From positions 220,055,982-220,119,981 of the forward strand of contig CP136063.1 of assembly GCA_032622095.1 (NCBI GenBank): a stretch of 64,000 nucleotides of DNA. The letters are read 5' to 3'. Source of the DNA: Siphonodentalium dalli (taxonomy: Eukaryota; Mollusca; Scaphopoda; Gadilida; Siphonodentaliidae). Under the pieces are notes generated by a model, which saw nothing but the letters and a program-made list of their open reading frames with translations, was not told where the DNA came from and searched no databases. How positions within the stretch are numbered: position 1 is the stretch's first letter; each line of letters opens with the position of its first letter. The position numbers and the translations under genes were made by a program. This document shows, one piece after another, positions 14,101 to 22,094 of this stretch.

Positions 14101-15792
14101 CCCTCTCTTTCCCATTAAATATTAAAATACCGGAAGGTTAACGTTTACGTGCGGTGTAACAGGCAGTTAAGGGTTATTAACTGCGGTAACCTAACCGCAT
14201 GTAACTGCGATGCCACTGCAGTTACAGCAAATAACTGCGGTGCGATTACGGTTTAACCGCAGTTGTAAACGGATTATAACTGCAGTTAATGGGTCATTTA
14301 CTTAGGGCATAACAGTATAAAGAGAACATAAGGTGATATAGTCAATGTGATGCTTTTAAATTTAAGTTACAGGCGGCCAGATTGATGTATAATAGTCATA
14401 TGATAATAACAATGTATCTGGAGATCGCAACGATCAAAAACGGTCTACGTAGCTCGTTTTGTCTACTGTAGCCCGATTGAGCTACGTTTTTAATGTGATT
14501 TACACGCCTCATGCGATTATCGCCATACCACGACAAAAGCGCATTTCGAATTTTCGTGCATTAGTTGTGTACCACTATCACGTCTACAAAGAAGCAAAAA
14601 ACTCAACGACTCACCACGGCTTTAATACCTTTTGAGGGATTCAAAATCGATTTGTTTTGATCAATTTACCATGAAAAACCGTAAGAAATGATCATCAAAA
14701 TCTCTTGATCAAAATGTAAATCTTCATCAAATCTGAGGTAGTTCCGGTCGCAATTGTGTCGTAAACATCCGTGTGCAGGCGATAATCTGATTGGTTGCAT
14801 TTAGCTGGGGATTAATGGTACGTACGTTCTTAATGGGATTTCAGTGTAACATCTATCTGTTGGAATGTACGGAACGACAAATGGACAACCATATTTGTAT
14901 AACTGTAATGTTACGCGAGGTGCTTCCAAATTTCAAAGTAGAGTTGTGAATCGTGTTTCCGTAGGTTGCCTTCTCTGAATGGCGGTCGCCAAACATTTAA
15001 CAAATACTCGTCTCCGAGTGAAGCTGTTCGCTTTATCCAATCAGGTGAGCTACATCAACTGGACGTTCTTGACCTTCAAAAATAAATATCCTGCAAAAAC
15101 AAATGGATTGTTCCCTACTTTTTATGGCAAAATCTGATATTTTCGGGAAAGTCACTACCAAACGCTAACAGGTCTTAATTAAAACATCGTTAACTGCGCC
15201 TAAGCCGCGGTGAGTTGTTGGGTTTTTAGCTTCTTTGTAGACGCAATAGTGGTACACAACTAATGAACGACAATTCGAAATGCGCTTTTCTCGTGGTATG
15301 GCGGTAATCGATGGAGGTGTGTAAATCACATTAAAAACGTAGCTCAATCGGGCTACAGTAGCCAAAACGAGCTACGTAGACCGTTTTTGATGTGTGCCCG
15401 ACCTGATAAATGTGTTTACTGTTTCCAATCCAACTTTCGAGTCAAATAAAAATCATAAATAAACATTTATACATGTAGGTAAAATCACTAATCCACTAGT
15501 TGCAATCCTTGCCTTTTATTATGTTTCTATTTGTAAATATTTATTATTTAATACTATTATTTATTATCATTCTGACTCCTGTGCCCATGCGGTCATATTG
15601 CAGACCTGCTCATTTTCGAAATTAGGCAATGTGAAGAAATTGAAGTTATTTCAATCTTGAAAACATATAACATACACTAACCTGTTTAGGGATAACCTCT
15701 GCTGATGATATGACCGGTTCTAATTCAATTTCTTTGTCTTTTTTTTGCTTTTTTGAAACATTTTCTTCACGTGGAATTTTTCTCTTGCCCAT
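2059..15792 (-). CDS. BRIX1: BRIX1, ribosome biogenesis protein BRX1 homolog (5' six exons, truncated by window edge)
   Basis: Brix-domain nucleolar protein needed for large (60S) ribosomal subunit assembly. Six exons were found by eye on the minus strand: 15682-15792, 8943-9054, 6309-6352, 5946-6016, 4693-4742, 2059-2132. All introns have GT donors and AG acceptors, and phases join without a break to give 154 codons. The N-terminus is a basic, lysine-rich nuclear/nucleolar-type tail (MGKRKIPREENVSKKQKK). The Brix domain opens at about residue 40 with KERVLVFSSRGISYRDRHLM, then DKLFVINEICEMKNC, FFEAKKKQDLYMW, GPSAKFLVEN and ELKMTGNCLKGSRPLLSFD. These blocks match animal BRX1 closely and in order. 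The second half of the Brix domain and the basic C-terminus must lie left of base 1. Introns are full of MITEs, and intron 2 holds an array made from exon 2's own end. Confidence 0.95.
2714..3160. mobile_element. MITE-1, full-length copy
   Basis: Outer ends AGTGTGCCTGTC and inverse. Each end carries a hairpin built from GCAGAATGAGGTCCCCAGAG and GTGAATTTAGTGATGCTA with their inverse complements. The middle contains the family's unique segment (GGGAACCTC, ATAGAGAAAC, AAACTTTCCAGAGAAGATG). More than 20 full or partial copies occur in the window, always in introns or intergenic DNA. Confidence 0.75.
3306..3787 (+). repeat. Dispersed copy of the ~160-bp repeat, interrupted by a MITE
   Basis: Bases 3306-3356 and 3628-3787 together match units of the tandem repeat at 58896-60240 (CATGTAGATGGGAA, GGGGTCATTCGGCC, AGCTATCTTGGATTTTACTC). 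A piggyBac-like MITE sits precisely between them at TTAA. Confidence 0.65.
3361..3623. mobile_element. piggyBac-like MITE family A, copy 2
   Basis: Ends CCCTTTCAGTGCCAGG and inverse ACCTGGCACTCAAAGTG, bordered by TTAA (3357-3360, 3624-3627), with the same hairpin core (about 3514-3580). Its insertion splits an older repeat unit, which independently confirms TTAA as the target. Confidence 0.8.
4693..4742 (-). CDS. BRIX1: BRIX1 exon 5
   Basis: Acceptor CTCTTTTCAG, 50 nt, donor GTAGGC. The first G completes the Trp codon; the rest reads VSNVPRGPSAKFLVEN plus one base carried to exon 6. GPSAKFLV is a hallmark of BRX1. Confidence 0.95.
4794..5240. mobile_element. piggyBac-like MITE family A, copy 3
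   Basis: Same ends and TTAA borders (4790-4793, 5241-5244) as copies 1 and 2, in the opposite internal orientation, with the hairpin core at about 4841-4903. Lies about 50 bp upstream (minus-strand sense) of BRIX1 exon 5. Confidence 0.8.
5348..5596. mobile_element. MITE-1, compact copy
   Basis: Ends CAAGCCTTGAAATAG and inverse. Two back-to-back GAGGTCCCCAGAGGGTGAA hairpins without the long middle segment. Sits in BRIX1 intron 4. Confidence 0.75.
5946..6016 (-). CDS. BRIX1: BRIX1 exon 4
   Basis: Acceptor TTATTTCAG, 71 nt, donor GTAAGTT. Encodes ICEMKNCSKCIFFEAKKK then QDLYM, and ends with TG of a split Trp codon that the next exon completes. Confidence 0.95.
6309..6352 (-). CDS. BRIX1: BRIX1 exon 3
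   Basis: Acceptor TATTCATAG, 44 nt, donor GTGAGTATG. The first two bases complete a Glu codon with exon 2; the exon then reads SKMDNKDKLFVINE, the invariant block after the MPH segment of BRX1 proteins. Confidence 0.95.
6353..7377. other. BRIX1 intron 2, distal part, no gene seen
   Basis: AT-rich intron sequence with A-rich runs near 6480-6620. Short ORFs in it show no recognisable domain. The junction-derived array begins at its right end. Confidence 0.5.
7378..7768 (-). repeat. Tandem array built from BRIX1 exon 2 end plus its splice donor
   Basis: About nine units of 62 bp or shortened 31-34 bp. Read on the minus strand, a full unit is 40 nt of BRIX1 exon 2's 3' end (ATGACAGATCTCCGAACC to AAGATCAG) joined to 22 nt of intron start (GTGGGTATTTATA...GTCAC). 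The same 62 nt occur uniquely at the real exon 2 boundary (8921-8982). The CAG/GTGGGTAT donor is kept in most units. Because 62 is not a multiple of three, use of any array donor would shift the frame. Confidence 0.9.
7776..8896. mobile_element. Insertion splitting the BRIX1 intron-2 array
   Basis: Short inverted ends CAGGCTTTC.GC are flanked by a 7-bp direct repeat CATAAGG (7769-7775 and 8897-8903). The left copy belongs to the distal array and the right copy to the exon-proximal array, so the 1.1-kb segment interrupted a once continuous array. The inside holds a second inverted segment near 8033-8125. No transposase was recognised; superfamily unclear. Confidence 0.55.
8897..8942 (-). repeat. 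Exon-proximal piece of the BRIX1 junction array
   Basis: Directly after the exon 2 donor the intron begins GTGGGTATTTATATAATGTC, and at once a second copy of the exon end starts (ATGACAGGCCTCCAAACCC, minus strand) before the inserted element cuts it off. Confidence 0.85.
8943..9054 (-). CDS. BRIX1: BRIX1 exon 2 (start of Brix domain)
   Basis: Acceptor TTATTTTTACAG, 112 nt, donor CAG/GTGGGTATT, leaving one base over. It encodes KKWINKERVLVFSSRG followed by ISYRDRHLMTDLRTLMPH, the conserved opening of the Brix domain. Its last 40 nt plus the next 22 intron bases are the founder unit of the intron-2 array. Confidence 0.96.
9109..9204. mobile_element. MITE-1, partial copy
   Basis: Begins GGCCTGAGAATATGGTGCTG, one outer end variant of MITE-1 (compare 62252 and 62704), followed by a shortened GAGGTCCCC hairpin. 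Only about 55 bp upstream of BRIX1 exon 2. Confidence 0.65.
9205..10131. other. BRIX1 intron 1 segment, no gene seen
   Basis: AT-rich sequence. A 113-codon ORF at 9833-10174 has no recognisable motif and runs into a repeat end, so it is not called. Confidence 0.4.
10132..10429. mobile_element. Small inverted-repeat element
   Basis: Ends CAGACTATTGAACAAGCTAC and its inverse complement at 10410-10429 enclose about 260 bp without coding capacity. A MITE-like unit of unknown family; no clear target duplication. Confidence 0.55.
10430..10959. other. BRIX1 intron 1 segment, no gene seen
   Basis: No recognisable coding sequence or repeat family; ends at the 8-bp target duplication ATTGAAAC of the following element. 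Confidence 0.4.
10960..12303. mobile_element. Non-autonomous hAT-like element with perfect 8-bp target duplication
   Basis: Ends TAGAGCTGAAACGGTT and inverse, flanked by exact 8-bp repeats ATTGAAAC (10952-10959, 12304-12311). Both ends carry several GGTTAACCGGTT motifs (10980-11030 and 12230-12280), probably subterminal transposase sites. The 1.34-kb body shows only unrecognised short ORFs (e.g. 11274-11543). TAG ends plus an 8-bp duplication are characteristic of hAT. Confidence 0.8.
12329..14315. mobile_element. TA-flanked inverted-repeat element (2 kb, nested)
   Basis: Ends CTGTTATGCCCTAAGTAAAT and inverse, bordered by TA (12327-12328, 14316-14317), suggesting a Tc1/mariner-like target. 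Subterminal regions are rich in AACTGCAGTTA/AACCGC motifs. Inside are a further transposon-like end at about 13362-13490 and a degenerate CCAATGCATTCTC hairpin at 13543-13618. No transposase recognised. Confidence 0.6.
14433..15391. mobile_element. Element with long (~200 bp) terminal inverted repeats
   Basis: The left arm starts ATCAAAAACGGTCTACGTAG, the right arm ends with its inverse complement, and similarity continues inward for about 200 bp (14433-14640 against 15190-15391; both carry the ACCACTAT and CTACAAAGAAGC segments). The unique centre of about 550 bp has no recognised ORF. Lies in BRIX1 intron 1. Confidence 0.65.
15682..15792 (-). CDS. BRIX1: BRIX1 exon 1
   Basis: Thirty-seven codons from the first ATG (context GAAACATGGGC) to CAG followed by donor GTTAGTG; ends in phase 0. 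It encodes a charged tail with a KKQKKDK basic cluster, as expected for the variable N-terminus of BRX1. The reading frame is open upstream but has no earlier ATG, so this start is preferred. Confidence 0.85.
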
Positions 15793-15925
15793 GTTTCCGG
15801 TTTTAGCGATTACAAAATTGTGACTCGGGTGCGAACAAACGTTTTCCCGGTAAAGCGACCGCAACCCGTTCCGGCCCTGGCACCTCAAGACTTTGATCGT
15901 TTCACGAATCTCTACTCTATTCGAC
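15793..15925 (-). promoter_or_regulatory. Probable BRIX1 5' UTR and promoter-proximal region
   Basis: The stretch upstream of the BRIX1 ATG has several CpGs and holds an ACCGGAA motif (ETS-type site) a few bases before the start codon. That resembles a TATA-less housekeeping promoter or 5' UTR. No transcription start can be placed from sequence alone. Confidence 0.35.
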
Positions 15926-15959
15926 CGTCAAACTCCATGCCTGGAGTTTGTCCGGTATA

Positions 15960-16588
15960 GGAAGCCAAATTGACATTTAATAAATAATTGAGCTTAAGCG
16001 CAATAAGGAATCTCTAATTGCGCTTAAGCGCAATAAGGGAATCTCTTATTGCGCTTAAGTGCAATAAGTATTCTTATTGCGCTTAAGCATAATAAGGTAT
16101 ATTCTTATTGCACTTAAGCGCAATTACCCACATTACATAAACTCCCTATAAATCAAATTGTGTAGTCCATGGTACAATGGGTGGATTAAATATAGGATAA
16201 TTGTACTGAGGGGTGATCTAATGAGGGAGATATGAATTGCGCTTAAGCGCAATAAGGATTTAATTGCGCTTATAAAGTGCAATAAGGAATGTATATTGCG
16301 CTTAAACGCAATAAGGAATCCCTTATTGTGCTTAAGCGCAATAAGGGAAGATCTAATTGCGCTAAAGTGCAATAAGAATATTCCTTATTGCGCTTAAGTG
16401 TAATAAGGAATATCTTATTGCGCTTAAGTGCAATAAGGTAAGGTATCTCTAATTGAGCTTAAGCGCAATAAGGAATTTTCTTATTGCGCTTAAGCACAAT
16501 TAGAAATATTCTTATTGTGCTCAATTGCAATTAGAGATTCCTTATTGCGCTTAAGCGCAATTATCTATTAAATGTCAATTTGGCTTCC
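15960..16588. mobile_element. TIR-bounded element filled with CTTAAG palindromes
   Basis: Terminal inverted repeats GGAAGCCAAATTGACATTTA and inverse enclose about 560 bp that is almost entirely an irregular array of the palindrome TTGCGCTTAAGCGCAA and variants (about 20 copies, spacing roughly 25 bp). No ORF. Located between the BRIX1 and PAIP1 promoters, about 170 bp upstream of the BRIX1 ATG. Confidence 0.7.
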
Positions 16589-18255
16589 CATGGCTGCATG
16601 GTATAATGAGACAAAGGCAAAAAGTAGAAGTATGAGAAGGAAGTGACTGCATGCACAAGTATAACAGTTAATGTAGATAGGAGGAGGGAAAGTGAGAGAA
16701 ATCATAGAGTCATAGAGTCATAGAGAATACCTACAGTTGCTGTTTGGATACCGAAACATCTCTTTTGTGTCCGGAAAGAAATATGAGCTGTTTCAGGTAC
16801 TCGAACAAAAAAACGTATTATTTTTATTATATGCACCTTAATAGAGATCAGAGTTGCTATAAGCTATGCAGTGAGCTATGCGGCATTTTTATTTTTAATA
16901 ATACAACAATACTCGAGAAGAATGCTTCCTACTAATCATGAGTGCACAATTATCTAGATAAAGCAACAGGACTCATGCAAATAAATGAAACACGGAATCG
17001 AAACTAACAAGTCCCCGTGTCACCACAGTCAAAATATATAAATCCCACGTGCACGGGCCCCCGTCTAGCGCTGCTCAGTGTGTGATAAGTACCAGCTATA
17101 TATTATATATATAGTGCCTGTTTCAACTTTACGCGCGTGAGAATTTCGTCGGAAAGTTTTTCCCTTTTGTTACTTCTGATGGATTAAATTATAAAAAATA
17201 ACTCTTGTTTCGAATAAGCTTAGTTATGGGTTATAACTGACAAGTTTTCAGAAAATTTACTGTAACGTGCGACCCATATAGACACCTCCTGGCTTTGCAT
17301 GAATTGTAGGGGTGTCACCTTTGTGATGCATATGCATATCATTGGGGGGGGGGGGCAGGGGGTGCATCTGAATGGTTTCTGTGTTCAATGCAAATTGATC
17401 TGGTAGCACCAATTTGCTACATCTTGTAGTTTTCTGTATTATTCCCACATGGTTTTATAGGTTTTATTCTCACATTCATGTAGGTTTTACAGTTTGAATA
17501 TTATTCCGGGGAGGTCTATGGATTCTGTGTTGGAGTAAGTTCAACTCGGCCACCATTTGATAGGAGGTGGGCTCTCTGCTTATATGTTTGTAGAGGGCTG
17601 CTGAAACAAAACAGAACCCATAGACACCCCTGGTGTGGTTGCATTTCTTAACTTGCAATAACTTATATGCACAACATCTCTCACACTTTCATTCATCACA
17701 TGAATGCCTATTTTTTATGAATATGTCATTCTTAAATGATCTTAAAGATTTCAAATGATTTCACTATCAAACCAAGCTCTGTACCGGTAACCCTGGCAAT
17801 ATGATACTAACATTCTTAAGAAATTTTAACACATACTTTAATAAGGAAATATATCTCTTGAAGTTGATTATAAACTATATTTATTCCTTTGGTCCTTTGA
17901 AATTTAGAAATTCTTTGCAGATAACATCTATTAACCTGAGGACCATTGTGGAAATAAGTCTGCCCATTTATGGGTCAGACTTTTAAATGTTATCATCGGT
18001 GCGATGAGTGAGTCTTATTACATCTTTAAGACCACTTCTTTAAAAATTAATATATTTTATTAAACAAAATCTAATAAACGAAACTGAAATTAACCATTCA
18101 TATTAAAGTTTGACACTGTTTAGATATTTTCTCTTCTGTTTTAATAACTGCTGTATATACAATCTAAACTGGAACATCTTATGGTCCATTCAAACTGTAG
18201 GACCTTTTGTAATATGTTTTACATCGCATCAAATAAATATATATATCTATCTATC
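16589..18255. other. Intergenic region between BRIX1 and PAIP1, no gene seen
   Basis: Contains a G-run at 17343-17355 and a TATA-like AATATATAAATC at about 17032, but no ORF with recognisable content. Short ORFs here look like chance. Confidence 0.45.
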
Positions 18256-18537
18256 TTTAACGTGCACGCACGGAGGCTTGTACACAGGTCAGCCATAATT
18301 ATTGTTCGCGCCAGATCGGACAACGCGTATTGCACCCACGACAACATGCCTGGAAAATTTTTGTAATGCTGGACAAATGTTGTAATGGGGGAAGTTGCAT
18401 TTTGCATTCGGAAATTTAATCGGTGATCTCGAATGAGACTTTCAAACTTGGTATCTGACCGAGTTCTATATTTGTCAGAATACTCTGACCAGGTTGCGAT
18501 CACCGGTCCGCTTGCACGAGAGACCAGTTCAGTTCAG
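18256..18537 (+). repeat. Direct repeat, copy 1 of a ~280-bp segment
   Basis: Begins TTTAACGTGCACGC and runs through AATGTTGTAATGGGGGAAGT, CTCGAATGAGACTTT and ACGAGAGACCAGT. The same order of blocks recurs at 19392-19776, so the CTTAAG array between them is flanked by direct repeats. Confidence 0.65.
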
Positions 18538-18682
18538 TTGTTGTGGAGATCCCTCCTATGTGATAAGCACCCCATGTTGATGGGTTACATTAAATAAAAC
18601 TAGGAAGTAAGAGTATAAGTGGAGTAAAAAGTCAAAATATGGTCATTTGGGTATGGCAAGCCGTTTTCAAGTTTATGATTTA

Positions 18683-19295
18683 TTTAGACTTAAATGCAAA
18701 TATTTGCACTTAGGCCATAAGCGCAAATAATTGTACTTAAGTGAAAATATTTGCACTTAAGTGAAAATATTTTAACTTAAGTGCAAATCATTATTACTTA
18801 AGAGAAAATGAATTGCACTTAAGTGCAAATCAATTCACTAATTGTACTTAAGTGCAAATATTTGGACTTAACGGCAAATATTTGGACTTAAGTGCAATTA
18901 CTTGTTATTATTGTTTGTTAATAAATATTGTGCAGTTAATTCTGACATTTTCCCAAAAAGTCCGCCCTATGAGCATCACCAGACCAGCCTAATCTCCGAT
19001 TGGGGGTGTTTCTTATACAGTTCAATTGCACTTAAGTGCAAATGAAGTGCAAATAACACATAATTGTGAATTCGGCGAGGAATTGGACTTAAGTGCCATT
19101 AGACGAAACTATATCAGTATTTATACTTAAGTGTAATTCATTTGCACTTAAGTACAATTCCTCGCCGAATTCACAATTATGTGGTATTTGCACTTAAGTA
19201 CAATTTGCTATTTGGACTTAAGTGCAAATATTTGCACTTAAGTACAAATAATTGCACTTTTAAAGTGAAAATATTTGCACTTAAGTCCAAATAAA
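18683..19295. repeat. Array of CTTAAG-centred palindromes
   Basis: Repeats of ATTTGCACTTAAGTGCAAAT and variants. The array has its own inverted symmetry: GAATTCGGCGAGGAATTG at about 19069 and its inverse at about 19149. Similar in design to the 15960-16588 element but with a different palindrome sequence. Confidence 0.7.
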
Positions 19296-19391
19296 TTACA
19301 GCTCGCTGTCATTTACTGACAATTATGAGCCGGTCCAGGTGCTACCACGGCCGAGTAACTTTATAACCCTGTGGTGACTTCAGTAGCGTTC

Positions 19392-19776
19392 TTTAACGTG
19401 CACACGCCGAGGCGTGTACACGGGTCAGCCATTAATGTCCGCACCCGATCGGACAGCGCACTGCACCACAACACCATACCTGGACAAATGTTGTAATGGG
19501 GGAAGTCGGCACTTTTGCATTCGGATCTTTATTCAGTTATCTCGAATGAGACTTTTCAGCCTTACAAACTTGGTATCTGACCGAGTTCTGATTTTTGTCA
19601 GAATACCCTGAACCAGGTAGGCCCCTACGTAGTCCAAGTCTTCTCGTACTAAAACCGGCTAAGATATTGGGATGGAGGTGCCGGCACCTCCATCCCAATA
19701 TCTTAGCCGGTTTTAGTACGAGAAGACTTGGACTAGCCCCTACGTTGCGATCCCCGGTCCGCTAGCACGAGAGACC
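19392..19776 (+). repeat. Direct repeat, copy 2, carrying a palindromic insertion
   Basis: Second copy of the 18256-18537 segment (TTTAACGTGCACAC, AATGTTGTAATGGGGGAAGT, ACGAGAGACCAGT), longer because a 104-bp palindrome lies inside it. Confidence 0.65.
19631..19734. repeat. Perfect 104-bp palindrome flanked by 10-bp direct repeats
   Basis: Bases 19631-19682 are the exact inverse complement of 19683-19734 (arm begins AGTCCAAGTCTTCTCG, centre GTGCCGGCAC), with no spacer. GCCCCTACGT stands on both sides (19621-19630, 19736-19745). Perfect arms imply a recent origin or an assembly fold-back. Confidence 0.85.
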
Positions 19777-19832
19777 AGTAGGGCCTACGCTACCTCTCGG
19801 CTACCGACTTGACAGGACTTGGTGTGGTATCC

Positions 19833-21229
19833 AGCTAACTGGGACCTTGGCTAACTGGGACCTTGGCTAACTGGGACCTCAAGTCAGGCTAACTGGGACC
19901 TTGGCTAACTGGGACCTTCTGGCTAACTGGGACCTTGGCTAACTGGGACCTTGCATGGCTAACTGGGACCTTCAGATATATTATTAATCATTTCATTAAA
20001 ATCAATTTTTATTAAGTCATGAGAAAGTTAAAAACAAATGAAATGTTAACATTTTAGATAAATGATGATCACTAAACGATGGCGCTATCACATTACAATT
20101 TATAATCGATTCAGGCCGGGACGAAAACATGTGATCAATTAAAGTAGAAGTAGTGTTAGTTACTCTTGTTGGTGAAGTTACCATTTGTTTTAATTCATGT
20201 CCCAATGCAATTGCTTTTATTTTAGGATGTATGTACTGCAAACAATCTGCATTGAGGTCCCCCGCGATGATACAGTGAATAGACAAGTCGCTCCTTGCAA
20301 TGCTAATTGAATCATGAATCAAGTCCCAATATAAGGCTTTTACTTTAGGATGTCTATACATAGCTCCAAAAAGTAAGACTTTATTCGCATATCTAATTTC
20401 AGCCCAGATTACTTCTATATAGCCTACGATATCACAATCTGACCTGTGTTTGTAAATTAATGTATCTTTAACATATAGAACAACCCTGCCACCATCTTCT
20501 AATCTGTCTTTTCTTAGTGGTGGATAATGGAACCCTGGTAACAATATTTCTGACGAATCAATCTTTGGGCTCAACCATGTTTCTGTTAAAGCAATTACAT
20601 CATACTTTCCGAGTTCAGCGCTAACTATATTTATTTTATGACGCAAAAATCATTATTAAATAACCTAAATAACCAAAATTACATATCAAACAAGTCAGTG
20701 CAATTGTTCTGACATCTATACATCTACAATGATTAGATCACAAGATCAAATGGACCAACTGATTAAAACAACAATCGCTTTCAAAACAAACTCACACCTT
20801 CACTGTGAATGCCATGAGTAACAATCACTTTATTGCATCTTAACTGTGAATGCCCATAATAACCATCACTTTATTGACTTTATTAACAATAAATATTCAT
20901 AGAAATATATAAGATACAAATAAGATACAAATAAGAAATTAAAATATTGACCTTCAGTTTTATAGATTGACAATATATATATATATATATATATTTTTTT
21001 TTTATTAAGTCAGGTTGAAACAAATCTAAAACAATTTTGAAGCCATAACATAAATAAAACAAACAATATTCTATTATCAATGTTCTATTCTACTAATATA
21101 TGTAATAAATATAACCAAGGTCCCAGTTAGCCAAAGGTCCCAGTTAGCCAAGGTCCCAGTTGGTCATGGTCCCAGTTAGCCAAGGTCCCAGTTAGCCCAA
21201 GGTCCCAGTTAGCCAAGGTCCCAGTTAGT
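19833..21229. mobile_element. Foldback-like element with tandem-repeat arms
   Basis: The left arm is eight tandem copies of GGCTAACTGGGACCTT (19833-19972); the right arm is seven copies of the inverse unit (21117-21229). The 1.1 kb between them contains a LINE endonuclease fragment and a TA-repeat. Short tandem repeats in inverted arms are the design of Foldback elements. No target duplication is evident. Confidence 0.65.
20017..20646 (-). pseudogene. LINE ORF2 apurinic-type endonuclease domain fragment
   Basis: A 209-codon ORF with endonuclease/exonuclease/phosphatase motifs: ALTETWLSP (catalytic Glu), GGRVVLYVKD, GAMYRHP, IAGDLNAD (Asp/Asn pair), STLIDHMF and SFSDHHL (terminal Asp-His). 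This is the N-terminal nicking domain of a non-LTR retrotransposon. No reverse transcriptase follows, so it is an isolated fragment within the foldback-like element. Confidence 0.85.
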
Positions 21230-21922
21230 GCGTGCGTATTTAGAATATGTACAGTTTCATACAAACACATATACATATCGTATGTAGGCCAGCCTACCGG
21301 GCGGGCTATAAAAAATTATGTCCAGCGATGATAACACAAGAGCTAAATACACGTGGGGCGCTTTATTGTTCTGTATTTTAAAATAGAATCTTGCCGCGTC
21401 CTATTTTGCTTTTTTAAACTACCGGTACTATAATTTCGGTTGCCAGATTGATCGATTTCGTCCAGTTTTTATCTGATTAGAGGCATTTTAAACTGAGATC
21501 GGCAGCATTGGCTATAGCCACAAGATAATTAGGAATCAGACGTATCTAGTTGGAAGGATAATTATTCCCGACCTTCCAGTTTCTGGGAATTCTGAAGGAA
21601 AATAACCGACCACATTTCGCCATTTTCGAGTTATTTGGATCAGTCCCAAAATTTGGAAAACTAGAATTGAAGTAAAATGCGTATACGCGTAACGGATGAT
21701 GATGTTTTACACATCTAACAACTTTATTAATACTACTAGTTATATATCGGATTAAAATTATTCAACATATGACCATTTTCTATTAATAAAGTTAAATTTG
21801 TCAGAAAAAAATTGTTCCAAACTAACATTAACAAGTCAACACTGACAACAGCCTGAATTGTGTGTGAACAGGAAGTATATTTGCACTAAGACTCTTTGAC
21901 AAGATCTAGGGTTTCCAGAAAC
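21230..21922. promoter_or_regulatory. Region upstream of PAIP1 exon 1
   Basis: No ORF of note between the foldback-like element and the PAIP1 start codon. Promoter and 5' UTR should lie here, but no TATA box or initiator can be assigned with confidence. Confidence 0.3.
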
Positions 21923-22094
21923 ATGGCTGATTCTGGCCAATCACCACCATCTCCAAACAAATCTAAGAATAGTGGCAGTATTGGTGGGAGTCAAGACAGT
22001 CACTCAAATGCCGGGAGTGGAAGTTTGGAATATGGAAAGAGAAGTTTACGACGACCAAATCCAGAAACACATGCTCGGTTGACCAACGACGTTG
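21923..22094 (+). CDS. PAIP1: PAIP1 exon 1 (probable)
   Basis: ATG in good context (AACATGGCT), 172 nt, donor G/GTAAGAATG. Encodes a Ser/Gly/Asn-rich segment (MADSGQSPPSPNKSKN, RRPNPETHARLTNDV), low complexity as is usual for PAIP1 N-termini. Ends with one base over, which does not fit directly onto the PAM2 exon. Confidence 0.65.

Noticed and set aside
15793-15888. Earlier BRIX1 start
   Set aside because: The frame is open upstream but lacks an ATG; the first ATG at 15792 has good context.
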